From: Bacillota bacterium
Lineage (GTDB): Bacteria; Bacillota; Clostridia; Christensenellales; UMGS416
Reading direction: 5' to 3'
DNA length: 22,239 nt
Assembly (NCBI GenBank): GCA_023409755.1
Contig: JAEYRA010000013.1
Location: 1-22,239 of the forward strand
The notes under the pieces: generated by a model
Told to the model about the DNA's origin: nothing
The model's database searches: none
What the model saw: the letters and a program-made list of their open reading frames with translations, nothing else
Part shown: positions 1 through 6,396 of the stretch, piece by piece
Layout: each line of letters opens with the position of its first letter
Position numbering within the stretch: position 1 is the stretch's first letter
Made by a program: the position numbers and the translations under genes

Positions 1-177
1 GCCGCCACCAGCGAGGAACTCTCCGGCCAGGCCGAGCACCTCACCGCTCAGGTGGGCCGGGTGCGCCTGCGCGGCCGTGGCGCCGCCCCGGCCCCCTCGC
101 CCCCCGAGCCCGCAGCCCAGCCCGAAGCCGCTGGCGATATGCCCTTCGGCCAGGGGGATGGCTACGGAAAATACTGA
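1..177 (+). CDS. Methyl-accepting chemotaxis protein, C-terminal end (partial)
   Basis: Frame 1 is open from the first base to a TGA at 175-177, giving the last 58 residues of a chemoreceptor. The start AATSEELSGQAEHL is the typical end of the receptor cytoplasmic signalling/adaptation helix (MCPsignal family). It is followed by a flexible Ala/Pro/Glu-rich tail of about 30 residues ending in GDGYGKY. Such tails act in other receptors as tethers carrying a C-terminal docking peptide for CheR/CheB. That the aromatic GYGKY end does so here is inference, supported only by cheR and cheB being the next genes. Sensor domain and membrane segments lie outside the window, so the ligand cannot be judged. 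The gene ends in a clear terminator at 259-293. Confidence 0.85.
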   Translation, partial: AATSEELSGQAEHLTAQVGRVRLRGRGAAPAPSPPEPAAQPEAAGDMPFGQGDGYGKY

Positions 178-258
178 CGCTTCGCTTGCGCTTCGCTTTC
201 GCGGCCGCCGCTTTCGCGACGGGCGCGAGTAGGGGGTGCGTGACCCAATTGCAGCAGG

Positions 259-293
259 GCCCGCCACCGCGCATGTCGCTGGCGGGCTTTTTT
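259..293 (+). terminator. Intrinsic terminator after the chemoreceptor gene
   Basis: A perfect 8-bp stem (GCCCGCCA at 259-266, TGGCGGGC at 280-287) is followed directly by six T residues (288-293). A further GCG/CGC pairing tops the stem. This is a textbook rho-independent terminator 80 bases after the receptor stop codon, and it separates the receptor from the downstream cheR unit. Confidence 0.88.
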
Positions 294-347
294 CTGTTTC
301 GGTCGTTCGGGGCTTTTACGAGGAGGGACGTCGCTGCGGCGGGAGGG

Positions 348-490
348 GAGTGGCACGTTCCGGATGTTTCGTGCCCCCGGCGAGTGAATCGCCTGGGGGC
401 TGCCGGGGGATTGCACTCACCCTGTTCGTGCAATGCGGGGATTCCGAAGGGGGCAATGTGCTTTTCGGTTTACTCGTACCTCGTGCCTTC
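348..490. repeat. Intergenic direct repeat, copy A
   Basis: This segment recurs at 564-707 with only about seven differences by eye, including one single-base insertion. Each copy contains three stem-loops in the same order. The first is GCCCCC-GGCGA pairing across GTGAA (373-400). The second is TTGCAC/GTGCAA (411-416 and 428-433). The third is CCGAA/TTCGG with an inner GCA/TGC pairing (about 444-468). Similarity to copy C continues to about 497. It looks like an interspersed intergenic element rather than coding sequence. Confidence 0.88.
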
Positions 491-563
491 GGATGCGAGC
501 CTTTTCAAGTTGCATGGAGCGAGCAGTGTATGCGGCGCTTGGGTCGCTCACGGGGGTGTGGGT

Positions 564-707
564 GAGTGGCATGTTCCGAATGCTTCGTGCCCCCGGCGAG
601 TGAATCGCCTGGGGGCTGCCGGGGGATTGCACTCACCCTGTTCGTGCGATGAGGGGATTCCGAAGGGGGCAATGTGTTTTTTCGGTTTACTCGTACCTCG
701 TGCCTTC
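564..707. repeat. Intergenic direct repeat, copy B
   Basis: Second copy of the element at 348-490, in the same orientation, about 73 bp after the end of the first. The first hairpin (589-616) is unchanged. In the third hairpin the right arm has changed from TGCTTTTCGG to TGTTTTTTCGG, which still pairs in RNA through G-U wobbles. This hints that the fold, not just the sequence, is kept. Confidence 0.88.
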
Positions 708-750
708 CGTGCGGCTGTGGGGTAAACCCGCGACGCGGTTGTTGGGGAAG

Positions 751-834
751 GCACTCGTCTTGCTCGGTGCGGTTGCAGGGATTCCAAAGGGAGATCTCCC
801 TTTGGGCGTTTTCCTCGTTTCCCTTCGGGATGCG
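751..834. repeat. Degenerate third copy (C) of the intergenic repeat
   Basis: This aligns to the second half of copies A and B: GCACTC, then a TGTTC/TGCTC stretch, then GGGATTCC, a hairpin, a T-rich CTCGT stretch and CTTCGGGATGCG. The hairpin position is occupied by a perfect palindrome (784-805) instead of the imperfect stem of A and B. The first hairpin of the module is not recognisable here. Confidence 0.6.
784..805. other. 22-bp perfect palindrome
   Basis: The left arm CCAAAGGGAGA is followed directly by its exact reverse complement TCTCCCTTTGG with no spacer. It sits where copies A and B of the neighbouring repeat carry their third stem-loop, so it is probably part of that element. It could act as a protein-binding dyad or an RNA stem. 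No T-tract follows, so it is not a standard terminator. Confidence 0.75.
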
Positions 835-961
835 TTGCAAACTTCCCCCTGGCGATCGGCGGCAGGAGGCTTGCGACAACGGGCGGGATGTTTGAGCCTT
901 CTCGTTGCGAGCAAAAGGGAAGGTGAGTTACCGCCGTTGCCCCAGACGCCATGGATGGCGT

Positions 962-988
962 TAAGCCGTGATCGGTGGGTGCCGATCG
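962..988 (+). promoter_or_regulatory. Candidate sigma-28 (SigD/FliA-type) promoter upstream of cheR
   Basis: TAAG (962-965), a 15-base spacer and GCCGATCG (981-988) closely fit the known sigma-D consensus TAAA-N15-GCCGATAT used for motility and chemotaxis genes. The -35 is abutted by a 16-base near-palindrome (ACGCCAT-GG-ATGGCGT, 946-961). The -10 lies in a GATCGG/CCGATC dyad (970-975 and 982-987). If used, cheR would have a leader of about 550 bases. No closer convincing promoter for cheR was found. Confidence 0.5.
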
Positions 989-1028
989 TCAGGTCTTTGG
1001 AAGTTCGCCCGCACCCTAAAGCGTTTTG

Positions 1029-1053
1029 GGTCCTTTTGCGCTTCAAAAGGACC
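1029..1053. other. Strong hairpin in the cheR leader region
   Basis: GGTCCTTTTG and CAAAAGGACC form a perfect 10-bp stem with the five-base loop CGCTT. No T-tract follows, so it is not a classic terminator. An overlapping alternative stem (ACCC-T-AAA with TTT-T-GGGT, about 1013-1031) shares bases 1029-1031 and could compete with it. This is the arrangement seen in attenuators and antiterminators, although no switch is shown. Confidence 0.6.
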
Positions 1054-1540
1054 GCCCGCGGCAGCGCGTCCCCTTGTGCCAGTCGTAGATCTAGGAACTC
1101 GTCCGCGCGGCAGCGCCGAGCCATTTGCTGCTTGCTACGGCTGCCAAGAGGGCTGTCATTACGGGGCTTGCCGTTTTCTCGTGGGTTAGGTCAGCAACCC
1201 ACAAACTTCCGCACCAGAACCAGCGCCGCCCAGAGGACGCAAGGCAGAAGAGAACAAACAGGACGATAGGGCGACGTGGGGCAGCAGGAACCATGGCGAC
1301 AGCGGGAACCCGCACCCTCCAGAGATTGGCACATCCTGCATGCGCATGGCGGTGGCACCCTATGCTCGTTTTGCACAGCAAAAGCAATCTATGGCGGCAG
1401 TCAGCCATTCCGCCCATCTGCTCGCTAACCACCCTCGGTGATAGGGGACAAGCGTTATGGCGTGGGTGGGGAAGGTGGCTGTTACGGGAGGGTTGCACCG
1501 GGGCATCTAGTATGCAGCAGAAACCAATGGAGGGGACCGG

Positions 1541-2356
1541 ATGCTCAGCCTCACCAACGAGGAATTCTCCAAGCTGACGGGCTACATGAAGGCCAATTTT
1601 GGCATCAACCTGGAAAAGAAGCGTTCCCTCATTGAGGGGCGGCTGACGAATTATGTACTGGAGAAGGGCTTCAGCGACTTTTCGGGGTATTTTGATGTGG
1701 CCTTCTCCGACCCCACGGGCCACGAGATCAGCCAGCTTGTCAACTTCCTGACGACCAATTATTCCTTCTTCCTGCGGGAGTGGGACCATTTTGAGTTTCT
1801 GCGGCGCACCGTGCTGCCGGAGCTGGCGCGCACCGTACACGACCGTGACCTGCGCATCTGGAGCGCGGGCTGCTCCACCGGGGAGGAGCCCTACACCATC
1901 TCCATGGTGCTCAACGATTTCTTCGGGATGGAGCGGACGAACTGGGACCTTTCGGTGCTGGCTACCGACATCTCCCAACGGGCGCTGGAGGCCGCGCGCG
2001 CGGGCGTTTACCCCGCCGAAGCACTGGAGAAGGTGCCCGAGGACTGGCGGCGCAAGTTTTTCACCCACCGTGCCGACGGCCGGTGGGAGGTCAAACCCCT
2101 CCTGCGTGACAATGTGGTGTTTCGCACCTTCAACCTCATGCAGCCGCAGTTCCCGTTCCGTCATCCGTTCCACGTCATCTTCTGCCGCAATGTGATGATT
2201 TACTTTGACAAGGAAACCAAGGGAAACCTCATTCGGCGTTTTTACCAGAGTTTGGAGCCTGGCGGTTACCTCATCGTCGGGCAGTCGGAGACAGTGGCCC
2301 GTGAGGAGGCCCCGTTCCGATACGTCATGCCTTCAGTGTTCCGGAAGGAGGGGTGA
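1541..2356 (+). CDS. cheR: Chemotaxis protein methyltransferase CheR
   Basis: CheR transfers methyl groups from S-adenosylmethionine to glutamates on chemoreceptors in the cytoplasm, the forward arm of sensory adaptation. The 271-residue length is normal for the family. Residues 1-70 form the N-terminal helical domain. The receptor-contact signature appears as TTNYSFFLRE (71-80), where most relatives have FFRE. The methyltransferase fold follows, with the SAM-binding motif WSAGCSTGEEP (107-117), acidic ATD (141-143), CRNVMIYF (215-222) and LEPGGYLIVGQSE near 237-250. The ATG is preceded by GGAGGGG at good spacing. cheB begins two bases after the stop codon. A long untranslated stretch with a sigma-28-like promoter lies upstream. 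Confidence 0.96.
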   Translation: MLSLTNEEFSKLTGYMKANFGINLEKKRSLIEGRLTNYVLEKGFSDFSGYFDVAFSDPTGHEISQLVNFLTTNYSFFLREWDHFEFLRRTVLPELARTVHDRDLRIWSAGCSTGEEPYTISMVLNDFFGMERTNWDLSVLATDISQRALEAARAGVYPAEALEKVPEDWRRKFFTHRADGRWEVKPLLRDNVVFRTFNLMQPQFPFRHPFHVIFCRNVMIYFDKETKGNLIRRFYQSLEPGGYLIVGQSETVAREEAPFRYVMPSVFRKEG

Positions 2357-2357
2357 G

Positions 2358-3404
2358 ATGGCAGCCAACAAAGCCATTCGTGTTCTGGTGGTGGACGACT
2401 CGCTCCTGATGCGGGAGGTGATCGCCGCGGGGTTGGCCAAGGACAGCGGCATCGAGGTCGTCGGCAAGGCGTCCGACCCCTACGAGGCCCGCGACCGCAT
2501 CGTGGAACTGGAGCCCGATGTGGTGACGCTGGACGTGGAGATGCCGCGCATGAACGGCATCGAGTTCCTGCGCCACCTCATGCCCCAATACCCGCTGCCC
2601 GTGGTCGTCGTCAGCTCCCTCTCCAACGCCGTGTTTGACGCGCTCAACGCCGGCGCGGTGGATTTTGTCACAAAACCCCAGGCCAAGACCCCGCGGGACA
2701 TGGATCACTTCATTCAGGAACTGGCGGTCAAGATCAAGATCGCTTCCATGGCCAAAGTCAAGCACCTCAAGCGCGCCCCCGCCACCGAGCGCATCCAGAC
2801 CATGCGCACCGTGAGCGACGAGCGGCGCATCATCGCCATCGGCGCCTCCACCGGCGGCACCGAGGCCACGCTGCAGGTGCTCAAGGCCTTCCCGCCGGAT
2901 ATGCCGGGCACCCTCATCGTGCAGCACATGCCGCCGGTGTTCACCCGCATGTATGCCGAGCGTCTCAACGGTGCCTGTCTTATGCAGGTGCGGGAGGCAC
3001 AGGACGGCGACGAGGTCAAGCAGGGGCTGGCGCTGGTGGCCCCCGGCGACCGGCAGATGAGCCTGGTGCTTGACCGGGGCGTTTACCGCGTGCGTTGCAA
3101 GCCCGGCGAGAAGGTGTCGGGCCACTGCCCGTCGGTGGATGTGCTGTTTGAATCGGTGGCGGAGACGGCCAAAGACCGCGCGATTGGTGTGATCCTCACC
3201 GGCATGGGGGCCGACGGGGCACGGGGCCTCATGCGGATGCGCCGGGCCGGGGCCTACACCGTGGGCCAGGACGAAAAGAGCTGCGTCGTCTACGGCATGC
3301 CGGCCGTGGCGTGGGACAGCGGTGCCGTCATGCACCAGGGGTCGCCCGACAGCATACCCGGCCTCATTCAGGAGTACCTGATGAAGCCGCCCGGCCGCCG
3401 CTGA
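2358..3404 (+). CDS. cheB: Chemotaxis response regulator / protein-glutamate methylesterase CheB
   Basis: CheB removes receptor methyl esters and deamidates receptor glutamines when phosphorylated by CheA, counteracting CheR. It has 348 residues in two domains. The receiver domain (about 6-125) has the acidic pair D13/D14, phospho-acceptor D59 in TLDVEMP, S86-S87 and K107. The methylesterase domain (about 155-345) has the catalytic triad S164 (GASTGG), H190 (QHMPP) and D286 (TGMGADGA). The start is the ATG at 2358, one base after the cheR stop, with AAGGAGG inside the end of cheR. An upstream in-frame extension is open but lies within cheR and is not part of the family. All key residues are present, so the enzyme should be active. 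Confidence 0.97.
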   Translation: MAANKAIRVLVVDDSLLMREVIAAGLAKDSGIEVVGKASDPYEARDRIVELEPDVVTLDVEMPRMNGIEFLRHLMPQYPLPVVVVSSLSNAVFDALNAGAVDFVTKPQAKTPRDMDHFIQELAVKIKIASMAKVKHLKRAPATERIQTMRTVSDERRIIAIGASTGGTEATLQVLKAFPPDMPGTLIVQHMPPVFTRMYAERLNGACLMQVREAQDGDEVKQGLALVAPGDRQMSLVLDRGVYRVRCKPGEKVSGHCPSVDVLFESVAETAKDRAIGVILTGMGADGARGLMRMRRAGAYTVGQDEKSCVVYGMPAVAWDSGAVMHQGSPDSIPGLIQEYLMKPPGRR

Positions 3405-3484
3405 ACCAAGGAGCAAAAACGGATCCTGGGTGATGAACGCGAAAACGAACCAAAATTGCAAAAGCGCAATAAATGGTAGAGATA

Positions 3485-3564
3485 CTGCCAACTCATCCAC
3501 AAAATAGGCAGGTTATGGTTGCATTTTAGGGGAAACCTGCTAAACTTGAGTTAAGAATTGGCAG
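3485..3564. repeat. Nested inverted repeats around the flgB promoter
   Basis: An outer pair CTGCCAA (3485-3491) and TTGGCAG (3558-3564) encloses an inner pair GCAGGTT (3508-3514) and AACCTGC (3534-3540), each a perfect 7-bp match. The inner pair brackets the candidate sigma-A -35/-10 and the right outer arm lies inside the sigma-28 spacer. They may be operator half-sites. Chance is possible for 7-mers, but the nesting is striking. Confidence 0.45.
3519..3546 (+). promoter_or_regulatory. Candidate sigma-A promoter for the flgB operon
   Basis: TTGCAT (3519-3524), a 16-base spacer and TAAACT (3541-3546) preceded by TG (3538-3539) give an extended -10 type promoter in an AT-rich island. The element is straddled by an inverted repeat, GCAGGTT (3508-3514) and AACCTGC (3534-3540). 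A repressor or activator bound there could control entry to the operon. Confidence 0.4.
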
Positions 3565-3577
3565 ATTTTGCCGAACT
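3552..3577 (+). promoter_or_regulatory. Candidate sigma-28 (SigD-type) promoter for the flgB operon
   Basis: TAAG (3552-3555), a 14-base spacer and GCCGAACT (3570-3577) match the sigma-D pattern TAAA-N14-16-GCCGATAT well at the most conserved GCCGA. The start would fall about 25 bases before the flgB GTG. The same half-site, TAAG, occurs in the candidate before cheR. Dual sigma-A/sigma-D control of this operon is known in Bacillus subtilis, so the pairing here is plausible. Confidence 0.5.
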
Positions 3578-3592
3578 AGGATATGTACGGCG

Positions 3593-3601
3593 AAAGGAGG
3601 T
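3593..3601 (+). promoter_or_regulatory. Ribosome binding site fixing the flgB GTG start
   Basis: AAAGGAGGT is a near-perfect match to the anti-Shine-Dalgarno sequence, nine bases ahead of the GTG at 3611. There is no ATG in frame near it, so this site settles the start. Confidence 0.85.
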
Positions 3602-3610
3602 GGGCGGACT

Positions 3611-4021
3611 GTGTTTCCAGATCTGTTTGGGAGCGTGGACTTGCTGGCGAAGGGCCTGGACGCAGCGCAGATGCGTCAGGATGTCATCGCCAACAACATT
3701 GCCAACGTCGACACGCCCGGGTTCAAGGCGTCCCATGTGGAGTTTGAGGAATACATGAAAAACGCGCTGGAGTCGGACGGTTACTACACCGCCGACGGCT
3801 CCATTGCCGGTAAGACCACCTTTGGCAACGCCGCCAGTGCCCAGGATGTGAAGCCCGAGGTTGTGCAGGACACCGACACCACCATGCGTATGGACGAGAA
3901 CAACGTGGACATCGATGCCCAGATGATCGAGATGATCAAGAATTCGGTCTACTACAACACGCTCAGCCTCAAGGTGAACAACCAACTGGAGCGCTTGAAG
4001 CTGGCCATTGACGGGAAGTGA
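3611..4021 (+). CDS. flgB: Flagellar basal-body rod protein FlgB
   Basis: FlgB forms the proximal rod linking the MS ring to the distal rod and is exported by the flagellar type III apparatus. The 136-residue product has the rod-protein N-terminal signature RQDVIANNIANVDTPGFKA at about residues 24-42 and an amphipathic C-terminal helix region (SVYYNTLSLKVNNQLERLK), as expected for axial proteins. The length is usual. Translation starts at GTG behind a strong ribosome binding site. It is the first gene of the operon, with candidate sigma-A and sigma-28 promoters just upstream. flgC follows five bases later. Confidence 0.95.
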   Translation: MFPDLFGSVDLLAKGLDAAQMRQDVIANNIANVDTPGFKASHVEFEEYMKNALESDGYYTADGSIAGKTTFGNAASAQDVKPEVVQDTDTTMRMDENNVDIDAQMIEMIKNSVYYNTLSLKVNNQLERLKLAIDGK

Positions 4022-4025
4022 ACAC

Positions 4026-4466
4026 ATGTCCTTTTTTGACTCTTTCAACATCAGCGGGTCGGGGCTGACGGCCCAGCGCCTGCGGCTGGATGTCATTGCC
4101 GACAACATCGCCAACGTCTCCACCACCCGCACCGAGAGCGGCGAGCCTTACCGCCGCCGCACCGTTGTGATGGAGTCCGCCGGCAACCCTTCCTTCGCCG
4201 ACGTGTACAGCGACGCCCTGGATGAGGCATCCGGCGCCGGCGTGCGCGTTGCCGCCATTGTGGAGGATCCGTCCGACTTTAAACTAAGCTATGACCCGAC
4301 CAACCCCGACGCCGGGGCTGACGGTTATGTCCGTCTCCCCAATGTGGAGTTGGTCACGGAGATGGTCGATCTCATTGGTGCCCAGCGCGCCTACGAGGCC
4401 AACGCCACCGTGATGGACGCCACCAAGGCCATGGCCCAGAGGGCCCTGCAGATCGGCCAGGCGTAA
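4026..4466 (+). CDS. flgC: Flagellar basal-body rod protein FlgC
   Basis: FlgC is a proximal rod component secreted through the export gate and assembled next to FlgB. The 146-residue product begins MSFFDSFNISGSGLTAQRLR, then has DVIADNIANVSTTRT, the FlgC variant of the axial-protein motif. The C-terminal helix includes VTEMVDLIGAQRAYEANATV, the common rod/hook/filament signature. The ATG at 4026, four bases after the flgB stop, gives the family-typical N-terminus. A TTG-initiated extension six codons longer would overlap flgB and is less likely. The ribosome binding site is weak (GGGAAGTG), so translational coupling to flgB is probable. Confidence 0.95.
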   Translation: MSFFDSFNISGSGLTAQRLRLDVIADNIANVSTTRTESGEPYRRRTVVMESAGNPSFADVYSDALDEASGAGVRVAAIVEDPSDFKLSYDPTNPDAGADGYVRLPNVELVTEMVDLIGAQRAYEANATVMDATKAMAQRALQIGQA

Positions 4467-4492
4467 GAAAGCAAACCCCAGAGGAGGGCTTT

Positions 4493-4792
4493 ATGCAGAT
4501 CGAGGGAATCGGCGCGTCAGGATTGGCAGCGCTGCAACAGGCGGGCAAGGATGCCGCAGAAAAGACAACGGGCGAGAGTTTCGCCAGCATCCTGAACGAA
4601 GCCCTTGCGCAGACCAATGAAACCGACGCTGCCGACCAGGCTGACGTGGTTTCGCTGTTGACCGGTGATTCCGACGACCTGCACAACACCGTCATCGCCT
4701 CTGAGAAGGCGGACATCGCGCTGCGCCTCACCGTGCAGATCCGCAATCGGGTCATCGACGCCTACAGCGAGATCATGCGCATGTCGGTGTAA
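4493..4792 (+). CDS. fliE: Flagellar hook-basal body complex protein FliE
   Basis: FliE joins the MS ring (FliF) to the rod and is one of the first exported subunits. The 99-residue product matches the family length of about 100 and position after flgC. The C-terminal half contains the conserved FliE pattern DLHNTVIASEKADIALRLTV followed by RNRVIDAYSEIMRMSV at the end. The N-terminal part is variable and Ala/Thr-rich, as is normal. GAGGAGGG lies about seven bases before the ATG. fliF starts 26 bases downstream. Confidence 0.94.
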   Translation: MQIEGIGASGLAALQQAGKDAAEKTTGESFASILNEALAQTNETDAADQADVVSLLTGDSDDLHNTVIASEKADIALRLTVQIRNRVIDAYSEIMRMSV

Positions 4793-4818
4793 GCCATGGG
4801 CAGTGAAGGGACGGCCCG

Positions 4819-6390
4819 ATGGAAGCGATAAAGAACCTGTGGAAGCAAATTACTGCCTATTGGTCCGGCAAGGACAAGGGCTTTCAGCGTGCGGTCATCG
4901 TGGCCGCGTCGGTCATCGTCGTCGCCATTGTGGCGGCAACGCTGCTGCTGACCCACACGAGCTACGCCGTGCTCTACACCGACCTTGACGACGCCGACGC
5001 CGGCGAAGTGATGACGGTGCTGGAGGACAAGGGTGTGGACGCCAAGGTGGAGGGTGACACCATTCAGGTGCCGGCCGACGAGGTGGACCGCCTGCGCATG
5101 GAGCTGGCCAGTGAGGGTTACCCCAAAAACAGCTTCAGCCTGGACATTCTAGGCCAGGGGCAGGGGCTCACCAGCACCGAGAGCGACAAGCGGGATTACC
5201 GCCGTTATCAGATCCAATACAACCTGCAGAACACCATCAAGCAGTTCTCCGGCGTGGCCGACGCGCAGGTGATGCTGACGATCCCCGAGGAGAGTTCGCT
5301 TGTCATCAACAGCAACAAGCAGAACGCCACCGCCGCCATTCTTCTCACACTCGATGGCAAAGACAAGCTCTCGCAGGAGAATGTGCAGGCCATCATCAAC
5401 TTCGTGCAGAAGTCGGTGCCCGGCCTCACGGCCGACAACATCTCCATCGTCGACAGCAACATGAACGTGCTGGACGTCACCGGCGACGAGGACACCGACA
5501 CCAGCGACCATTACGCCCTGCAGCAGAGCGTGCAGGACCGCCTGCAGCAGCAGGTGATGGCACTGTTGATGCCCATCTTCGGCGTGGGCAAGGTGCAGTC
5601 CCAGGTGGCCGTGACGCTGGACTTTGACGAGCATACCACCGAGACGGTGAAGTTTGAACCGGCGGTCAACGGCAAGGACGGCGTCGTCAAGAACATCGAA
5701 ACCCTGCGGGAGGAGATCGTCAACGGCGCGGCGTCCTCGGACGGCGCCGGCACCGACGCCAACACCGGTACCACGACCTATCCGGTCGTCAGCACCGACA
5801 ACGGCACCTACGAGAAGAACACCGAAAAGATCAGCTACGAGATCAACTCCATCAAGGAGCACATTGAGAAGGAAAAAGGCGCCATCAAGAACCTGTCGGT
5901 GGCCGTGGCCATCGACAGCACCGACGCCACCGAGGACTACGCCGACACGGTGACCAAGCTGGTGGCCAACACCGTTGGGGTGGACAGCCAGTACGTCACG
6001 GTGCAGTACATCCCCATGACGGGAGTGGCCTCCGCCAACGAGGCCGTGGCCCAGGCTCAGGCAGCCGAACTGAGCGCCGCCCTGGCCAACCGCATCCGTG
6101 ACTACGTCGTCATCGGCGTGGTGGCGGGGCTCATCCTCGTGGCCATGTTGCTGCTGTTCCGCGCCTTGCGCCCCCGCCCCGCCGTGGTACTGGCCGAGGG
6201 TTCCCTTGGGGAGGACGGTATGCCCGAGGAAGGGGAGGAGTTCTTGGAGGAGCTTGCGGAGGAAGAGGCCTCTGAGGCCATCAATCTTGTCAAGGACAGC
6301 GAGACCAGAGTGCAGTTGGGCAAGTTCATCGAGTCGAACCCGGAACTAGCCGCCAACCTGCTGCGCTCCTGGCTCTCCGATGAGGAGTAA
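4819..6390 (+). CDS. fliF: Flagellar MS-ring protein FliF
   Basis: FliF forms the membrane-supramembrane ring, the base on which rotor, rod and export gate assemble. The 523-residue protein has an N-terminal membrane helix (about 25-46), then the YscJ/FliF ring-building region beginning YAVLYTDLDDADAGEVMTVL. The periplasmic middle domain includes a Gly/Thr/Asp-rich low-complexity loop around residues 310-330. A second membrane helix follows (about 430-447). The acidic C-terminal tail ends INLVKDSETRVQLGKFIESN and LLRSWLSDEE, the FliG-binding segment. Length is within the family range. GAAGGGA precedes the ATG. Six bases separate it from fliG, its direct binding partner. Confidence 0.97.
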   Translation: MEAIKNLWKQITAYWSGKDKGFQRAVIVAASVIVVAIVAATLLLTHTSYAVLYTDLDDADAGEVMTVLEDKGVDAKVEGDTIQVPADEVDRLRMELASEGYPKNSFSLDILGQGQGLTSTESDKRDYRRYQIQYNLQNTIKQFSGVADAQVMLTIPEESSLVINSNKQNATAAILLTLDGKDKLSQENVQAIINFVQKSVPGLTADNISIVDSNMNVLDVTGDEDTDTSDHYALQQSVQDRLQQQVMALLMPIFGVGKVQSQVAVTLDFDEHTTETVKFEPAVNGKDGVVKNIETLREEIVNGAASSDGAGTDANTGTTTYPVVSTDNGTYEKNTEKISYEINSIKEHIEKEKGAIKNLSVAVAIDSTDATEDYADTVTKLVANTVGVDSQYVTVQYIPMTGVASANEAVAQAQAAELSAALANRIRDYVVIGVVAGLILVAMLLLFRALRPRPAVVLAEGSLGEDGMPEEGEEFLEELAEEEASEAINLVKDSETRVQLGKFIESNPELAANLLRSWLSDEE

Positions 6391-6396
6391 CCGACG

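Larger units (their letters stand above)
178..1540. other. Long gene-free interval with repeats and dyads
   Basis: No open frame in this 1.36 kb looks like a real gene: the available frames lack recognisable domains and proper ribosome binding sites, and they overlap in both directions. It holds the receptor terminator, two long direct repeats with a third degraded copy (348-834), a 22-bp perfect palindrome (784-805), a sigma-28-like promoter flanked by dyads (946-988) and a strong hairpin (1029-1053). From about 1060 to 1500 I see nothing identifiable. That part is less structured and could be a long cheR leader or a decayed insertion. Confidence 0.7.

Noticed and set aside
348..834. CRISPR array
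   Set aside because: Repeat units are about 144 bp with only two good copies and no spacer pattern; there are no cas genes nearby.
1326..1340. TTGGCAC...TGC resembling a sigma-54 promoter
   Set aside because: The GG and GC elements are two bases too close for the required -24/-12 spacing.
1125..1577. Open frame of 150 codons upstream of and overlapping cheR
   Set aside because: It has no recognisable domain and no good ribosome site, its composition resembles random translation rich in Arg/Ala/Pro/Trp, and it runs into the well-supported cheR in another frame.
3433..3507. Possible 24-codon small ORF between cheB and flgB
   Set aside because: It has a weakly placed ribosome site and no similarity to known peptides, and it overlaps the region of promoter dyads. 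This is not enough to call a gene.
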